A stretch of DNA of 64,000 nucleotides from Melieria omissa (Eukaryota; Arthropoda; Insecta; Diptera; Ulidiidae). The DNA lies in assembly GCA_963971225.1 (NCBI GenBank), contig OZ020270.1, positions 32,001,823-32,065,822 of the forward strand, read 5' to 3'. The position numbers were made by a program, and so were the translations under genes. The notes under the pieces were generated by a model, which was not told the origin of the DNA, did no database searches, and was given only the letters and a program-made list of their open reading frames with translations. Of this stretch, positions 47,640 through 58,592 are shown piece by piece; the first letter of the stretch is position 1, and each line of letters begins with the position of its first letter.

Positions 47640-47726
47640 GTTTGGTCGGCAGCTGCAGGATCGAGTTGGGCAGGATCGAGTTGGGCAGGATCGAGTTTGG
47701 CAGGATCGAGTTGGGCAGGATCGCCA
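47640..47726 (-). other. Primer-binding site and tandem copies of it
   Basis: On the minus strand TGGCGATCCTGCC directly follows the 5' LTR, the expected primer-binding position. The CGATCCTGCCCAACT unit (15 bases) is then repeated about four times before a diverged GCAGCTGCCG. So the primer site itself is part of a short tandem array. The primer tRNA is not identified. Confidence 0.65.
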
Positions 47727-49672
47727 TGTAATGTGAATTGTCAGTCTTGACGTCTGTTGGTCCGGGTTGGCTTATTGAAGGGCGAGCCACGCCAACTTGG
47801 TTTGGCTAAAGAGCCGACCTGAACTTCTGGACAAAATAAAAAGCAACAAGTGCGATTTAGCTGTAAGACAGAAGTCGACTTTATTTTGGAAAAACAGGGG
47901 TTTATAAAGTAAATCATAACTGTTATACCAGTTGGAGCATTCCAACACTCCGCCCATTATTCCAGTGTACTATTCTACGGACCAATCCGAGAAGAAGGAC
48001 AATATGCTGATCTTGCACATTTCCGTTAGAACGCTGCGGTAGGTGGAATCCATCTCGCTTGCACTGCTCGCGCCGCGGTATCGATCATTGAACCCAGTCG
48101 GCGAGTCAGCATAAGTGCTTTGTTTACATTAAGCGTATTACCAAAGAATATAGAATATAAAGAATACGCATCTTCAAAAATTTGTCAAGCGTGTTTCTTG
48201 ATGCGGGCGGGAAGAGATGAGCGGAGGCATAGGTTGCGGGAAATTTGCTCGCGCTCAACAGTTTGCGATCTTGTTCGTCGAAGCGCAAGCGAAGAGTAAA
48301 CAACGAACCAAAGCTTCGTCATCGTCGTTTCAACGAAGATGATTCGGGATTCGCTAATGTTTTTGGTGTTGTCGTTTATTGTGTGTATGCTTTTTTGTGT
48401 TGTGATTGCTGAAAAAGTTGCTGCAATGTCACCATCAATCGAATCTTTGTGGTGTATGGCTTTTTGCTGGCCAATGCTTTGATTAATTTAAAAATTTGGT
48501 GGTTGATCCCAATTTAAAATGTTTGCAAATATTTTTACGTGGCGAGTTCGAAGTAAAATTATTTGTTTATATTTTCACATGCTTAATTACAATTTTAAGA
48601 ATATGGGAAAACTACGAAAAAAATGAACTGATAGGCATATTGACTTCAAAATTCGTGAAACACTTGAAATTAAAAATAATTAGATGCGTGTTTTAATTTT
48701 TTTTTTTAATCGAAATCTAACGGAGGGTTAGAGATTGTATGGAAAAAAATAATTTAATAGGTCTATTGACTTTCAATAGGGCGAAAGCACTACTAAAGCA
48801 CTAAATAAAGAAATAATAAGACAAGTATTTTGTCATAAGAAAATGGTATTACGGCATGCCTACGTTTAAAAATAGTTTAAATGTTCTACACCTGAATGAT
48901 TCCATGGCGAATGATGTGATTATAAATTTACAATATTAGATTTTCTTATTTTAGTTCTTTTAAACAAGCATTATATGTGGGCCGTAAGAAAAGTTCCAAA
49001 GAACGAGACGGAAAATTATTACGGCTAATAAAAACGTTTTCTTTTCTTTCCAATTCCATTTTTATTTAATTGTCTTTGTTGATTACTTATTATTTTTTAA
49101 TTGCCTATAGCGATCATATAGGTCGCCATGCCAGCCATATTATATTTTCTTTTCTATGATTTTTCGCACACTACAGTCAGCAGTGAGTTCAGGAGCAATA
49201 TGCGACGCCGTGCAGGCTTATAGAAGAAGAACAAAAGCCAGCCAGGAAATAGAAATCGTTTTACAATTTCAGTTTTTCGCCAGCGCAACAACAAGAACAA
49301 CAGCACATCGTCTTCCTCCTCGTCGCACAATTGAGCGAGAATGAACGAGTGAGCGCAGACGCGGCATTCGTGTTTCTTTGATTTGCGCTCAGAGCATTGC
49401 GCTGTCGTTTCAAGTGTTTCCTCTTGTTGTCTACCCCCCGCATCAAGAAGACGGGTGGCGATATCAGCACCCGCATTCAAATTTTTGCTTGTATGAGATG
49501 CACACTCTTTATGTTACATACTTTTTGGTATTACGCTATTGCTGGTCAAATGGCATCGGTGCCAGCAAGTGTCGCGAGTGGTAACCTGACACCAGCGCAC
49601 AACGGCGTGCATATGCAAGTTGTGTGGCCCATTTAATAGTGTCGGTCTTGACGACTATGTGGTACCACTACA
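47727..49672 (-). repeat. 5' LTR of the mdg1-like element, interrupted
   Basis: It has the same 560-base sequence as 43830-44392, split at 48140 by a 1388-base TIR element with TATTA duplicated. Its outer end abuts CTAT and the BEL gag frame. Confidence 0.88.
48141..49528. mobile_element. TIR element with 5-bp target duplication
   Basis: Imperfect inverted ends (CCAAAGAATATAGAATATAA and CCAAAAAGTATGTAACATAA) are flanked by TATTA (48136-48140 and 49529-49533); the empty site is in the sister LTR. The interior has no long ORF. Positions about 48560-48800 resemble the AT-rich unit of the Helitrons (AATCGAAATCTAACGG, GTATGGA, TTGACTTCAAA). Superfamily unclear. Confidence 0.7.
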
Positions 49673-49674
49673 CT

Positions 49675-50818
49675 ATTGTAAAGCAATATGCATTAACCGA
49701 TGAGAATTTCGGTCTCACGTGGGAAGCTCTAAGATCCCGATTCGAAAATAAACGCATACTCGTTGACACTCAACTTAGATCCCTCCTGAATATCGCTCCT
49801 GCCCACACCGAAACTAGTGAGGCACTACAGCGGATCCAAAACAACATAAACAATTGTCTGTCAGTACTAAATTCCCAGGCCGTAGATACAGACAATTGGG
49901 ACCCGCTGCTAGTTTATATATGCTCTACAAAATTGCCCCAAGAGACACTTGCTCTATGGGAGCAATCATTGACATCCCGGAAGGATCTGCCACCCTGGTC
50001 GCAAATGGATGAGTTCCTGACCGGCAGATTTGAGGTACTTGAACGACTGCAAAGTGTTCGCCCTGCTAAGCCAAAACCACAACCCTCTACTTCCAATGTC
50101 CTCCCAAATCGGCCACACAAATTAAATTATCACACTCAAGTGAAAAGGGACTTCGCGTGCAAACTCTGCAACGCAAATCATCCCATACGGACTTGCCAGA
50201 GCTTCAAAAGACTTACCCCTCAGAGTCGATTAAAATACGTTAAGAAGCACGATCTCTGTGTGAATTGTCTTGCTACATGTCACCTTCTTAAGAATTGTAC
50301 AAGCAATTTTACGTGCGTATATTGCCAAAAGAAGCACCATTCCATTTCATTTCCCCAAAGGCAATGCGCAACCTTCTCAATCTCCCAATCGGTCACATTC
50401 AACCCGTCACCAGGTCGCAACAGCTCCAAAAAGAACGCACAACAACTCCGCAACTCATTCCCCCCTTTCGGATGCGCAACCCCGCACATCTTCCAGGCAA
50501 AGTACGCTCCAAGTATAAGCCTTACACTCCAATAATGGCACCAAATGCCTTCTGCCTACGGTACTGGTGTCTATTGAGCACGCAGGAAAGTTGTTTAAGG
50601 TTCGAGCGTTGATCGACCAAGCCTCTCAGCGAACATTCATATTCTCGAAGGTCCAGAAATGCCTCAAATTGCCAATCGAGAAATCCCCCTTCCAAATCTC
50701 GGGCATGGGCAAAATGCCCAATCACATTTGCTTCTTGACATTGGCAGTCCCTCAAACTAGCACGAAACTCCCCGTGCAAGCTATCGTGCTCCAAGAGCTT
50801 ACGAAATTGCTCCCACCT
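49675..50818 (+). pseudogene. BEL/Pao-like gag C-terminus and protease start
   Basis: It resumes gag in frame (LTDENFGLTWEALRSRFENK), then two or three zinc knuckles (CKLCNANHPIRTC, CVNCLATCHLLKNC, CVYCQKKHH). A frameshift near 50345 moves coding to the next frame, and a TAA at 50516-50518 interrupts it. Protease follows with its active-site Leu-Ile-Asp-Gln block near 50605 and continues to LTKLLPPC, where the inverted TG...CA element begins. RT and integrase of BEL are not in the window. Confidence 0.83.
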
Positions 50819-51884
50819 TGTTATGTGTATGCGTGTGTCGTTCCTATGTGGCATGCCCCACGTTCGTAGCGACCCCACGTTGGCGCCACTTTCTGTTATA
50901 TGCAGATCGGTATGTACATCTGGCCTCACGTTGGGCGCTAAGTTCGGTCCTATGCACATAGGTGTTGGTTTCCGCCCTTTTGTTTCTGCTGCCGCTGCAC
51001 CTCCACAGTCCTTGTGGCCGGTCACCGCTAGTCGTCCTCATGTTGCATGTATGCCGGCACCCTACATTTGATCGGTGAGCACGAGTATGACTACGGGGCC
51101 ATCGCCTCATTGAATGGGATCATATATGTAGTACTTCTATATTGGCACTAACGTATCTTCACAATGTGTTTTCATTCGGAAATCAAAGGGAGACAAGCGA
51201 TGAGACAGAAAACACGAAATTTTGTGAATATATTTCTATGCGTGTATACATGTGCACTTCTACCCATGAACAACTGTCAAACTGCTCCTGGGGCGGTTGA
51301 AGAAATTTCAGTTAATTTCGACAAATTTATATTTTTTCCAGTAAATTTTTTCCCGTCTGAACGCACCTGACTTTTTGCCACTTTTGAAATATGTCGAGGT
51401 ACATTCGTTTATACGCTTTCTCGCTCATATTTCACTATTGCTGTACTGTGATGTTGGCGAATGTACCTTGAGCTTAGTGCCAATATAGAAGTATTACATA
51501 TATGAATGGGATGCTCTTAACCCGCCCTACCTTTGTTTCCTATGATGGAATTTGGAAACCCAAAGGAAAAATTAACCCTCCTTACCCCACTTCAGTGACA
51601 GACCAAACAATCCTTCCTTTCTTAAACAATCATTATAACAATTTTTATTCCATAATCTTAATCTAATACAAAATCGAAATTCTTAATCTAATTTCCAATA
51701 GTTGTAATTTCCTTAGTTGCCTGGCTTCAGCTGGTTAGACTCCCTCAGCCTGAGGATTGTCTTTGCTGCGCTGGCCTTTACGAACAAGTCCACTGGGGGA
51801 TGCAGAAACAATTCCAGGGCCATTCTTTACCTTTAAGTTTTGTTGCTATTTTTTTTTTTTTTTTTTTTTTTATAATCAAATAAT

Positions 51885-53319
51885 CAGGCATGTGCTACAA
51901 ATCGTTTTCGTTTCAAATTCGGAGCGAAAACGTGATGGAGTGTGCTCAATTTCGTTTTGATTTCGTCAATTTTCGAAAACGAAATCGTTTGAAATGATAT
52001 GTGCCAGAAAACCGAAATTCCGTTTTCGTTGCGATTAGAAAACGGCTGGTATTCTATTTGCGTTTCAACTTATAAAGAATGTTTGAACGTGAAAAAGTTG
52101 AGGGAGCTCTGGCTCACTGACCAACATGAAATTATGCAAGCCGATAGTGGGCATAGTTCACAACCTGTTAACCAATAGAGTTACAACTCCATCACTGTTG
52201 CACTGTACTCTTGCAAAAGAGGAGCTGTAAGAAATGGAGTATCCAACCACGTATCATGTACTGGATTTACATGATACGTGATTAGGCCAATTCTTTTCTA
52301 TGGAACAGTAGTATGGTGGACTGCCCTGGATAAGATGGTTAACCAGAAACTTCTGGACTCAGTCCAAAGATCGGCGGCGTTCATAATAACTTGAGCATTC
52401 GATCAACACCATCCAGAGGGCTCTACGCCCTGCTCCACTTTCTTCCTGTTGACCTCTTCGGTAAACAAGCTGCAACCCTCTGTGCAGTGAGACTATATAC
52501 CATCAAAAGATGGACATGTACTGATTTCGGTTACTACCGAATCCTAGGCTGTTCACCTGACTTACCTGACAACATATACTACTCGCTACCATCATTTCAG
52601 TTCGACTCTAAATTCTCAACCCTCATACCTCATAGACCGGAGTGGGAACAAGACACGGTTTCTATTCAGACGGTCTCAACCACATCGAAAGTAGTTGCGC
52701 TTTGCCTATTCCTACTAAATGATTTAGGGCATGTGTACAACATTACCCTTACCTGGGTACCGGGCCACAAAGACATCAGTGGTAACTGCGCTTATCAGCT
52801 TTCCAGACGTGGCACCACCCTCCCGTATTTCAACACCACAAAAAATGGTTTGAATAGTCTTCTTGCCTTGCAGTAAGACAGACCCTAAACTTGTGGTATC
52901 ACAACGGGCCTATTCCGTGGCCTAAGTGTGTCTTTCGGCAAGTTCCATGCCAAGACAGCCACAAAAATTCCAATCTACATTGTTAGCAAAAATGAGAAAA
53001 TTAGGGAGAGTGAGATTCCGACATGTCCAGTGGGTTGGAATGGTCTCTCAGAATGCGGCGTTTTACTGTTTCCACTTTTCTTTCTTCTTTCTTTTTCTTC
53101 TAAATACGTCAAACTCGCAAAGAAAATGCTCATCATGCAAGATATTCAATTTCATGTTAACATTTCAAAAAATATGGTATAGACGTCAACAAAAAAATCA
53201 GCTTGAATTTTATTTCGAATTGAAGTCAAATCGTCCGTTTTGTAGCACACCCCCAAAAATCCGTACGATTTCAAATTCCGATTTCGATTTGAAATCGTGC
53301 GAGTTGCAGCACATGCCTG
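51885..53319. mobile_element. TIR element carrying a LOA fragment
   Basis: The ends CAGGCATGTGCTACAA and, inverted, CAGGCATGTGCTGCAA match at 15 of 16 bases. Further imperfect symmetry reaches into the flanks. Subterminal parts are rich in CGAAAACG and GATTTCAAATC-like strings. No transposase is seen and no clear duplication was found. A hAT-type non-autonomous element is possible. Confidence 0.6.
52105..52876 (+). pseudogene. LOA-type RT/RNase H fragment inside the TIR element
   Basis: Codons near 52300-52390 read FYGTVVWWTALDKM...LLDSVQRSA, the RT thumb of LOA elements, ending at a TGA. The frame 52391-52876 continues with LLHFLPVDLFGKQA and an RNase H end (LTWVPGHKDISGN, then SRRGTTLP). 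The central RNase H acids are deleted. It is a different family from the other LOA copies. Confidence 0.72.
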
Positions 53320-53474
53320 AATATTTGTAAATTTAGGCAGCTGAACCTGTCTAACCAGCTGAAGCCACGCAACTATGGACATTCCAGCATTCTTAATGCT
53401 CTAATGACTAGCTCTACCGGACAAGGTCTTCTAGGTAAGGCCACTGATTTCCTGGTAAGCGCAGCGACTTCAAA

Positions 53475-54410
53475 TTGAAGATCCCCATCGATTATCCCTC
53501 CAGAGACAACTGGCAACAGCCCGAGGTGGAAGACTCTGCGGGAGTCTACTTTACCGACGGCTCGAAGACAGAGGATGGGACCGGTGCGGGTGTCTACTGC
53601 GAAACGCAAAATGTCTACTGGTCGTACAGACTACCAGACTATTGCAGCGTTTTCCAGTCGGAGGTTTTCGCCATTATGAAAGCAGCGCAGCACATAAGAA
53701 ACTCGGCACTTAGTGCGGCCGTCATTTGTGTTGACAGCCAGGCTGCTCTTAAAGCAATTGAATCCACCGTAGTGAAATCAAAGGTAGTACTAGACTGTCG
53801 GAAAGCACTGGATGGCATAAGACAGTGCAGGGTCCGTCTGTGCTGGGTTCCCGGACATAGCAATATCGAAGGGAACGAGCAGGCGGACGAATTAGCCCGT
53901 GCAGGGTCAGCGATGCCAGCCAGCGAGGCGGTCAACGCGGTGCTACCACCGATCTCTGCTATGATGGGTTCAATAGGGGAGTGGCTCACACGAGCTACAA
54001 ACAGAGCCTGGACAAGTAGGTGCGACTGCAGGATTGCACGTACCCTGTGGCCGGCGCTCAACGCGAGAAAAACTAAGAGCCTTCTGCTCCTCGACAAGCA
54101 TGCTGTACGCATGGTCACGGGGGTAATCACAGGTCACTGCGCCATTGGTGTCATGCTATGCAAATGGCGTTTGGCGACCGACGATTTATGCAGGAGCTGC
54201 GGAGACGAGGATGCAGTAGAATCGGTCGAGCATCTGCTATGCCACTGCCCATCACTACAAGGACGACGGCTCCAGACTCTTGGGGCAAGGTTCTTTGATG
54301 GGCTAGCGGAGGTAGCAGACGCACAGATTACCGATCTACACAATTTCCTCGTCCAGACCAAATGGTTCCCAAAAGATCCCGCCTGGATCTACAGGGATCC
54401 CAACAGATAG
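53475..54410 (+). CDS. LOA ORF2 C-terminal part (RNase H), open frame
   Basis: The 311-codon open frame has RNase H with all acids (YFTDGSKTE, QSEVFAI, CVDSQAAL, GNEQADELA) and the C-terminal Cys/His motif (CRSCGDEDAVESVEHLLCHC). It is nearly identical to the minus-strand copy at 27758-28650 but keeps the 29 bases missing there. The upstream ORF2 is absent because of 5' truncation and inversion, so it is not an independent gene. Confidence 0.82.
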   Translation: MKIPIDYPSRDNWQQPEVEDSAGVYFTDGSKTEDGTGAGVYCETQNVYWSYRLPDYCSVFQSEVFAIMKAAQHIRNSALSAAVICVDSQAALKAIESTVVKSKVVLDCRKALDGIRQCRVRLCWVPGHSNIEGNEQADELARAGSAMPASEAVNAVLPPISAMMGSIGEWLTRATNRAWTSRCDCRIARTLWPALNARKTKSLLLLDKHAVRMVTGVITGHCAIGVMLCKWRLATDDLCRSCGDEDAVESVEHLLCHCPSLQGRRLQTLGARFFDGLAEVADAQITDLHNFLVQTKWFPKDPAWIYRDPNR

Positions 54411-56163
54411 AAGAAGGCACCGGTTTCTCCGAAAATGAAGGGATTCACAATGGACCCAACAGGGTCTCCGAGTGGAAGTGCTTGCCGCACACACCCCTTC
54501 CTTAACCTAACCTTACCTAAAGGTAAAGAAATTATTTCACGGTTGTTTAGAACATAAAATTTTTTTTGAAAACTTTTTAATATATTTAAAACATAATTAA
54601 AATATAAAAAAAATTACCAAAATTTCAGCGACAAAAAAAATTAATTTCAAAATCAAATAAAACTGTACTTCTTCTGTCTCAAATTTTTCCTTCCAATTTA
54701 ATAAATTTTCCAATCATACTTTTAAAATAAAAAAAATTCTTTTTATTTCTCAAAATTTCTTTTTCTTATTCTAACTAATTTTCAGAACTTTTCGCAAAAT
54801 TTATTATTATTTTTTCTTAGACATTATCCCCTTTTCGTTTCTTTTCTTTCTTTTTTTTCAAATAAACGCACGAAAACCCATATATATATAAAATATATAA
54901 AAATATATTAAAGTTTTATTGGTTCACTCATGGTTTTACTCCCTCCATCGATGCGTTGGGCCCAGCGACATGATGCGCGTTTTCAGGAACATGATGTGCT
55001 AAATAGGTTTTACGGGAAGAATCTTGATTATAGGTGTAAGTGCGTTTTGTTTTTTTCGATATAACCCAATTATTTTGTTGTTTTTTTCTTCTTCACTTTT
55101 CTTTTGCCAAATTTTTCGTTAGCGTAGTTTTTCCTACGATAAATTGATGTTTTAGTTAAAATTTCTAATTACATAAAAAAACGCTTTTAAAAATAAAATA
55201 GTGAGGAGAAATAACCTTTTTGACAAAATTTTCATTTTTGTTTCCTTTTTTTTCTTTTTGGAAAAAATGGTAGTTAACTTTTTATAGTTTTAATTTTTAA
55301 CAAAAAATCTTAAGAATAAAAATAAAAAAATTACTGTTTTAGCAATAATTTCCATATTTTTTTTTTGTTTTTTTTTGTTTTAACTAGATAATCCCAATTT
55401 TATACCAAACTTTTAATATTAATATTTTAATAAGATTATTAGTAACTTTTCCCCATTTTTATTGTACGTGATAGATAGTAGCAACTTTAATTGAAAAAAA
55501 TTTGTAGAAATATGACGCATTGATTTAAACATTTTTATTCGATTTTATTAGAAAAAAAATTTCTGCAACACTTAACACATTTCGGGAACTTCCTGTCAGG
55601 ATTTACACAGCTCCTCTGAACTCCAACGATGACTGGTCTTTCAGCATTCTCAGCAGCATTCCCGGGCAGCAGTAGTATTCATTATTCAGCATTTCTTTTT
55701 CGTCGACTTTTCACTCACAGTTTCGTTTGGCATAGTAATAACTTGGCTTAGTTCTAGTTTTAGCTAGTATTTTCTTTTGGTTAACAGATTTTATCAGGTT
55801 TGTGACACTAGCATTTTTCCCACTTTGGCCGGATTCACAAATTTTTGGGCTGTATTATGATTCGGAATTTTTATGGCAGAATTCGGAATGGTTATTGCAC
55901 ACGCATTTTATAAGTTAGTTTTTAGCACCACAGTTGGTTGCTGAACTTTTGCCTGACGAAATTTTGCCCACACACTTGGTACTGAATAATTCGGCTTTAA
56001 ATTCGGCCATTGCTTTGGCCACTTAGTCCGCGCAATTCATCATTGTCTTTTTCTTTTCCGACTTATGCCACTATGAGGCTGCACGAACTTTCACAGGCCA
56101 AATTGTTGACCACCACTGATGTGCCACTACTCCGCATCCACTGCTCGTCGACTTCACGATCTG

Positions 56164-58137
56164 CAATTCCTCCACAACGGCACAGGCTAGAAATCGATGC
56201 AATGCCATCCTGAAGCGCCAAAAGTTTCTGCACGAACAGCGCCAAAGGAAAAAAGTTCTTCAATGCCAGCGTGGTAGTAAGAACTTTTGGTCATTCGTTA
56301 AGAAGGTGAAGAATCAAACATCGTCTTCAATTCCAACTCTCCTTAACAATGATCAAATCATCACTCACTCGGTTGATAAAGCTAATTTGTTGGCTAAAAT
56401 TTTCGCAGAGAATTCCTCTCTGCCCCCCAGCGATCAACCACTACCCGTAGTCGAGAACGTATCTTGCTCCATGCCAGAAATTCATTTTCGAACGCGGGTA
56501 GTTAAAAGAGTGCTTGCAAATCTCGATGTAAATAAGGCTTCAGGGCCGGACGGCATTCCAGCCCTTGTTTTGCAAAAGTGCGCTACCTCACTGGCTTGTC
56601 CATTACGCAAACTTTTCAACATGTCATACACCACAGGTGTATTTCCGACATGTTGGAAGGTAGCAAATGTTCAACCAGTTCCTAAAAAAGGCAAGACTAC
56701 TGACCCTGCGAACTATCGACCTATAGCAATCTGTTCGGTGCTTTCCAAAGTAATGGAAAGCATTGTAAACTTCAACCTTGTGAAATATCTCGAGCACAAT
56801 AGACTGCTAAGTGACCGCCAATACGGCTTCCGAAGACAACGATCGACGGGAGACCTTATGGCGGTACTCACCGAGAAATGGAACCATAGCATTCTAAACC
56901 TCGGTGAAAGCAAGGTTGTTGCATTAGATATTTCCAAGGCCTTTGACCGGGTGTGGCATAAAGCATTCGTGTCAAAATTGATTGCCTATGGTGTCGGTAG
57001 TATCTTCTCTCGGTGGATAACGAGCTTCCTCTATGATCGCTCTATTCGTGTTGTAATAGACGGCATAGCCTCGGAAAAGCATTCCCTTAGCGCGGGAGTG
57101 CCGCAGGGTTCGGTCCTTTCTCCAACCCTTTTCCTGATCTTCATCAACGACCTGTTGTCGGCGACGAAGAATCCCATCTACTCGTTTGCGGATGACAGCA
57201 CCATTTGTCATTCATACGCTTTCACAAAGCGTCCCAGCTCTGTGGAGATTGAGAGAGAACGGCGCCGTATGAATGACACACTTAATAGCGACCTACAAAC
57301 AATCTCCAAGTGGGGTCAAGCAAACAGGGTCGATTTTAATCCCCGCAAGACCCAATGTTGCCTGTTATCCCACAAACGAGTCTCCCCACATCCCAACACA
57401 TCCCTGGTTATGGGTGGTGTGGATATTGCGGAGTCGGCAGCTCTTGATGTTCTAGGCATGTCCATTAAGAACGATCTTCGTTGGAACGATCATATTTTTG
57501 GCGTGTCGAAAGAAGCAGCCAAGTGCCTCGGCTTCCTAAAGCGGTGCAAAAAATATTTCACTCCGTCTGATCTCCGCATTATTTACACTACCTATATCCG
57601 ACCTAAAATGGAGTTTAACTCGCACCTCTGGGCGGGGGCTTCAAAAACCCATTTGGAGTTCCTCGATCGGGTGCAAAACCGTGCGATTAAACTTATAGGG
57701 GACAGTAGGGCATCCAGCTCTATTGACTCCCTGGAGCATCGTCGAAACGTGGCATGTGTGGTGTTATTTTACCGATACTTTTTCGGCAACTGCTCAGTGG
57801 AGATGGGCAGCTTGATGCCATCACTCCGGGTATTCCCCCGGGCAACCCGTTTGAACACTGGCGCTCATGCATTCCACGTTGAAACGATGTTCCAGCGCAC
57901 TACGCACTACAGGGAAAGTTCGTTTCTGGCCCGCACAGCGCGGCTGTGGAATGGTCTCCCTGCGGATATTTTCCCCAGCACTTATGATCTCGATGGGTTC
58001 AAGGCAAGAGCCCATAAACACTTTACTCATAACCCTATCTCCTAACCTTTATATCCTTCCTGAACCAACGCAATGCTTCGCATTAATAGGGGTCATCCCC
58101 TGCGCGTTTGTTCCTGTTTAAAAAAAAAAAAAAAAAA
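56164..58137 (+). mobile_element. 5'-truncated LINE with poly(A) tail
   Basis: It begins in the RT linker and ends in 18 A residues (58120-58137). The flanks CGACTTCACGATCTG (56149-56163) and CGACTTAATGATCAG (58138-58152) are probably a diverged 15-bp target duplication. It is inserted in the inverted TG...CA copy; the uninterrupted sequence is at 19280-19360. A TAG near 56188 lies in the linker, and the rest is open. Confidence 0.82.
56306..58045 (+). CDS. LINE reverse transcriptase, open 579-codon frame
   Basis: The frame holds all RT palm blocks: KASGPDGIPALVL, YRPIAICSVLSK, GFRRQRSTGD, VVALDISKAFDRVWH (first Asp), GVPQGSVLSPTLF and YSFADDSTI (the two catalytic Asp). The thumb (LGMSIKNDLRWNDHI) and the conserved C-terminus (TARLWNGLPADIFP) follow. 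The open frame extends upstream of the listed Met into KNFWSFVKKVKNQ. Endonuclease and ORF1 are missing through truncation. It looks like a Jockey/CR1-group enzyme; clade not settled. Absence of lesions suggests recent insertion. Confidence 0.85.
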   Translation: MKNQTSSSIPTLLNNDQIITHSVDKANLLAKIFAENSSLPPSDQPLPVVENVSCSMPEIHFRTRVVKRVLANLDVNKASGPDGIPALVLQKCATSLACPLRKLFNMSYTTGVFPTCWKVANVQPVPKKGKTTDPANYRPIAICSVLSKVMESIVNFNLVKYLEHNRLLSDRQYGFRRQRSTGDLMAVLTEKWNHSILNLGESKVVALDISKAFDRVWHKAFVSKLIAYGVGSIFSRWITSFLYDRSIRVVIDGIASEKHSLSAGVPQGSVLSPTLFLIFINDLLSATKNPIYSFADDSTICHSYAFTKRPSSVEIERERRRMNDTLNSDLQTISKWGQANRVDFNPRKTQCCLLSHKRVSPHPNTSLVMGGVDIAESAALDVLGMSIKNDLRWNDHIFGVSKEAAKCLGFLKRCKKYFTPSDLRIIYTTYIRPKMEFNSHLWAGASKTHLEFLDRVQNRAIKLIGDSRASSSIDSLEHRRNVACVVLFYRYFFGNCSVEMGSLMPSLRVFPRATRLNTGAHAFHVETMFQRTTHYRESSFLARTARLWNGLPADIFPSTYDLDGFKARAHKHFTHNPIS

Positions 58138-58592
58138 CGACTTAATGATCAGCCACTACTCCGACTTATGCGTAACCACTCATCCTTAACGACTTCCCAA
58201 CGACTTCCCCGATCTTACTGTGGCGCCCGCTTATAAAGGCAAATTTTGCCGCAACAGCGCATAATCGACTGATCTTCCAAATTCCAGCAGATCACCCCAC
58301 TTCTTTGCAGAAACGCGACAAAATTTGGTGCAATGGGGTGATCATTACGTGGTTGGTGGAATGCAGCAGCCAGAACGGCAAATACTTCACCAGCTGCACG
58401 ACACAACAACACCATGCCTGGAATGCCAAGTGCCAGCAGCCGAAATGCATCCTACCAACACTTTGCGCAAGGTCATAAAGTGTAGTACGCAGTACGAACG
58501 CACAGCAAAAGAGAATGCGCAAGTGCAGCGCGAAAGTTCTGCGCTCACCTTCGCCAGCGTGGGTGGCTCAGCATGACAACAACAACAACCAT

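Larger units (their letters stand above)
43830..49672 (-). mobile_element. mdg1/412-like LTR retrotransposon carrying an extra gene fragment
   Basis: Two LTRs (43830-44392 and 47727-49672) enclose 3.3 kb, with CTAT duplicated on each side (43826-43829 and 49673-49676). Coding is on the minus strand: primer-binding site and repeats, the zinc-finger frame, a remnant of RNase H, then integrase. Gag, protease and most of RT are missing. Non-coding stretches are 44393-44852 (3' part, with long T runs at 44480-44516) and 46661-46966 (T-rich, no gene). Confidence 0.87.
51714..54519 (+). mobile_element. LOA-type insertion with 5' inversion
   Basis: Positions 51714-51823 are a minus-oriented LOA piece (same as 28762-28875). 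From about 53349 to 54519 the element continues in plus orientation (same as 28795 down to 27660) to a TAACC-type tail. About 25 bases are shared by both parts. This arrangement fits twin priming. A TIR element (51885-53319) sits at the junction. Confidence 0.75.
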
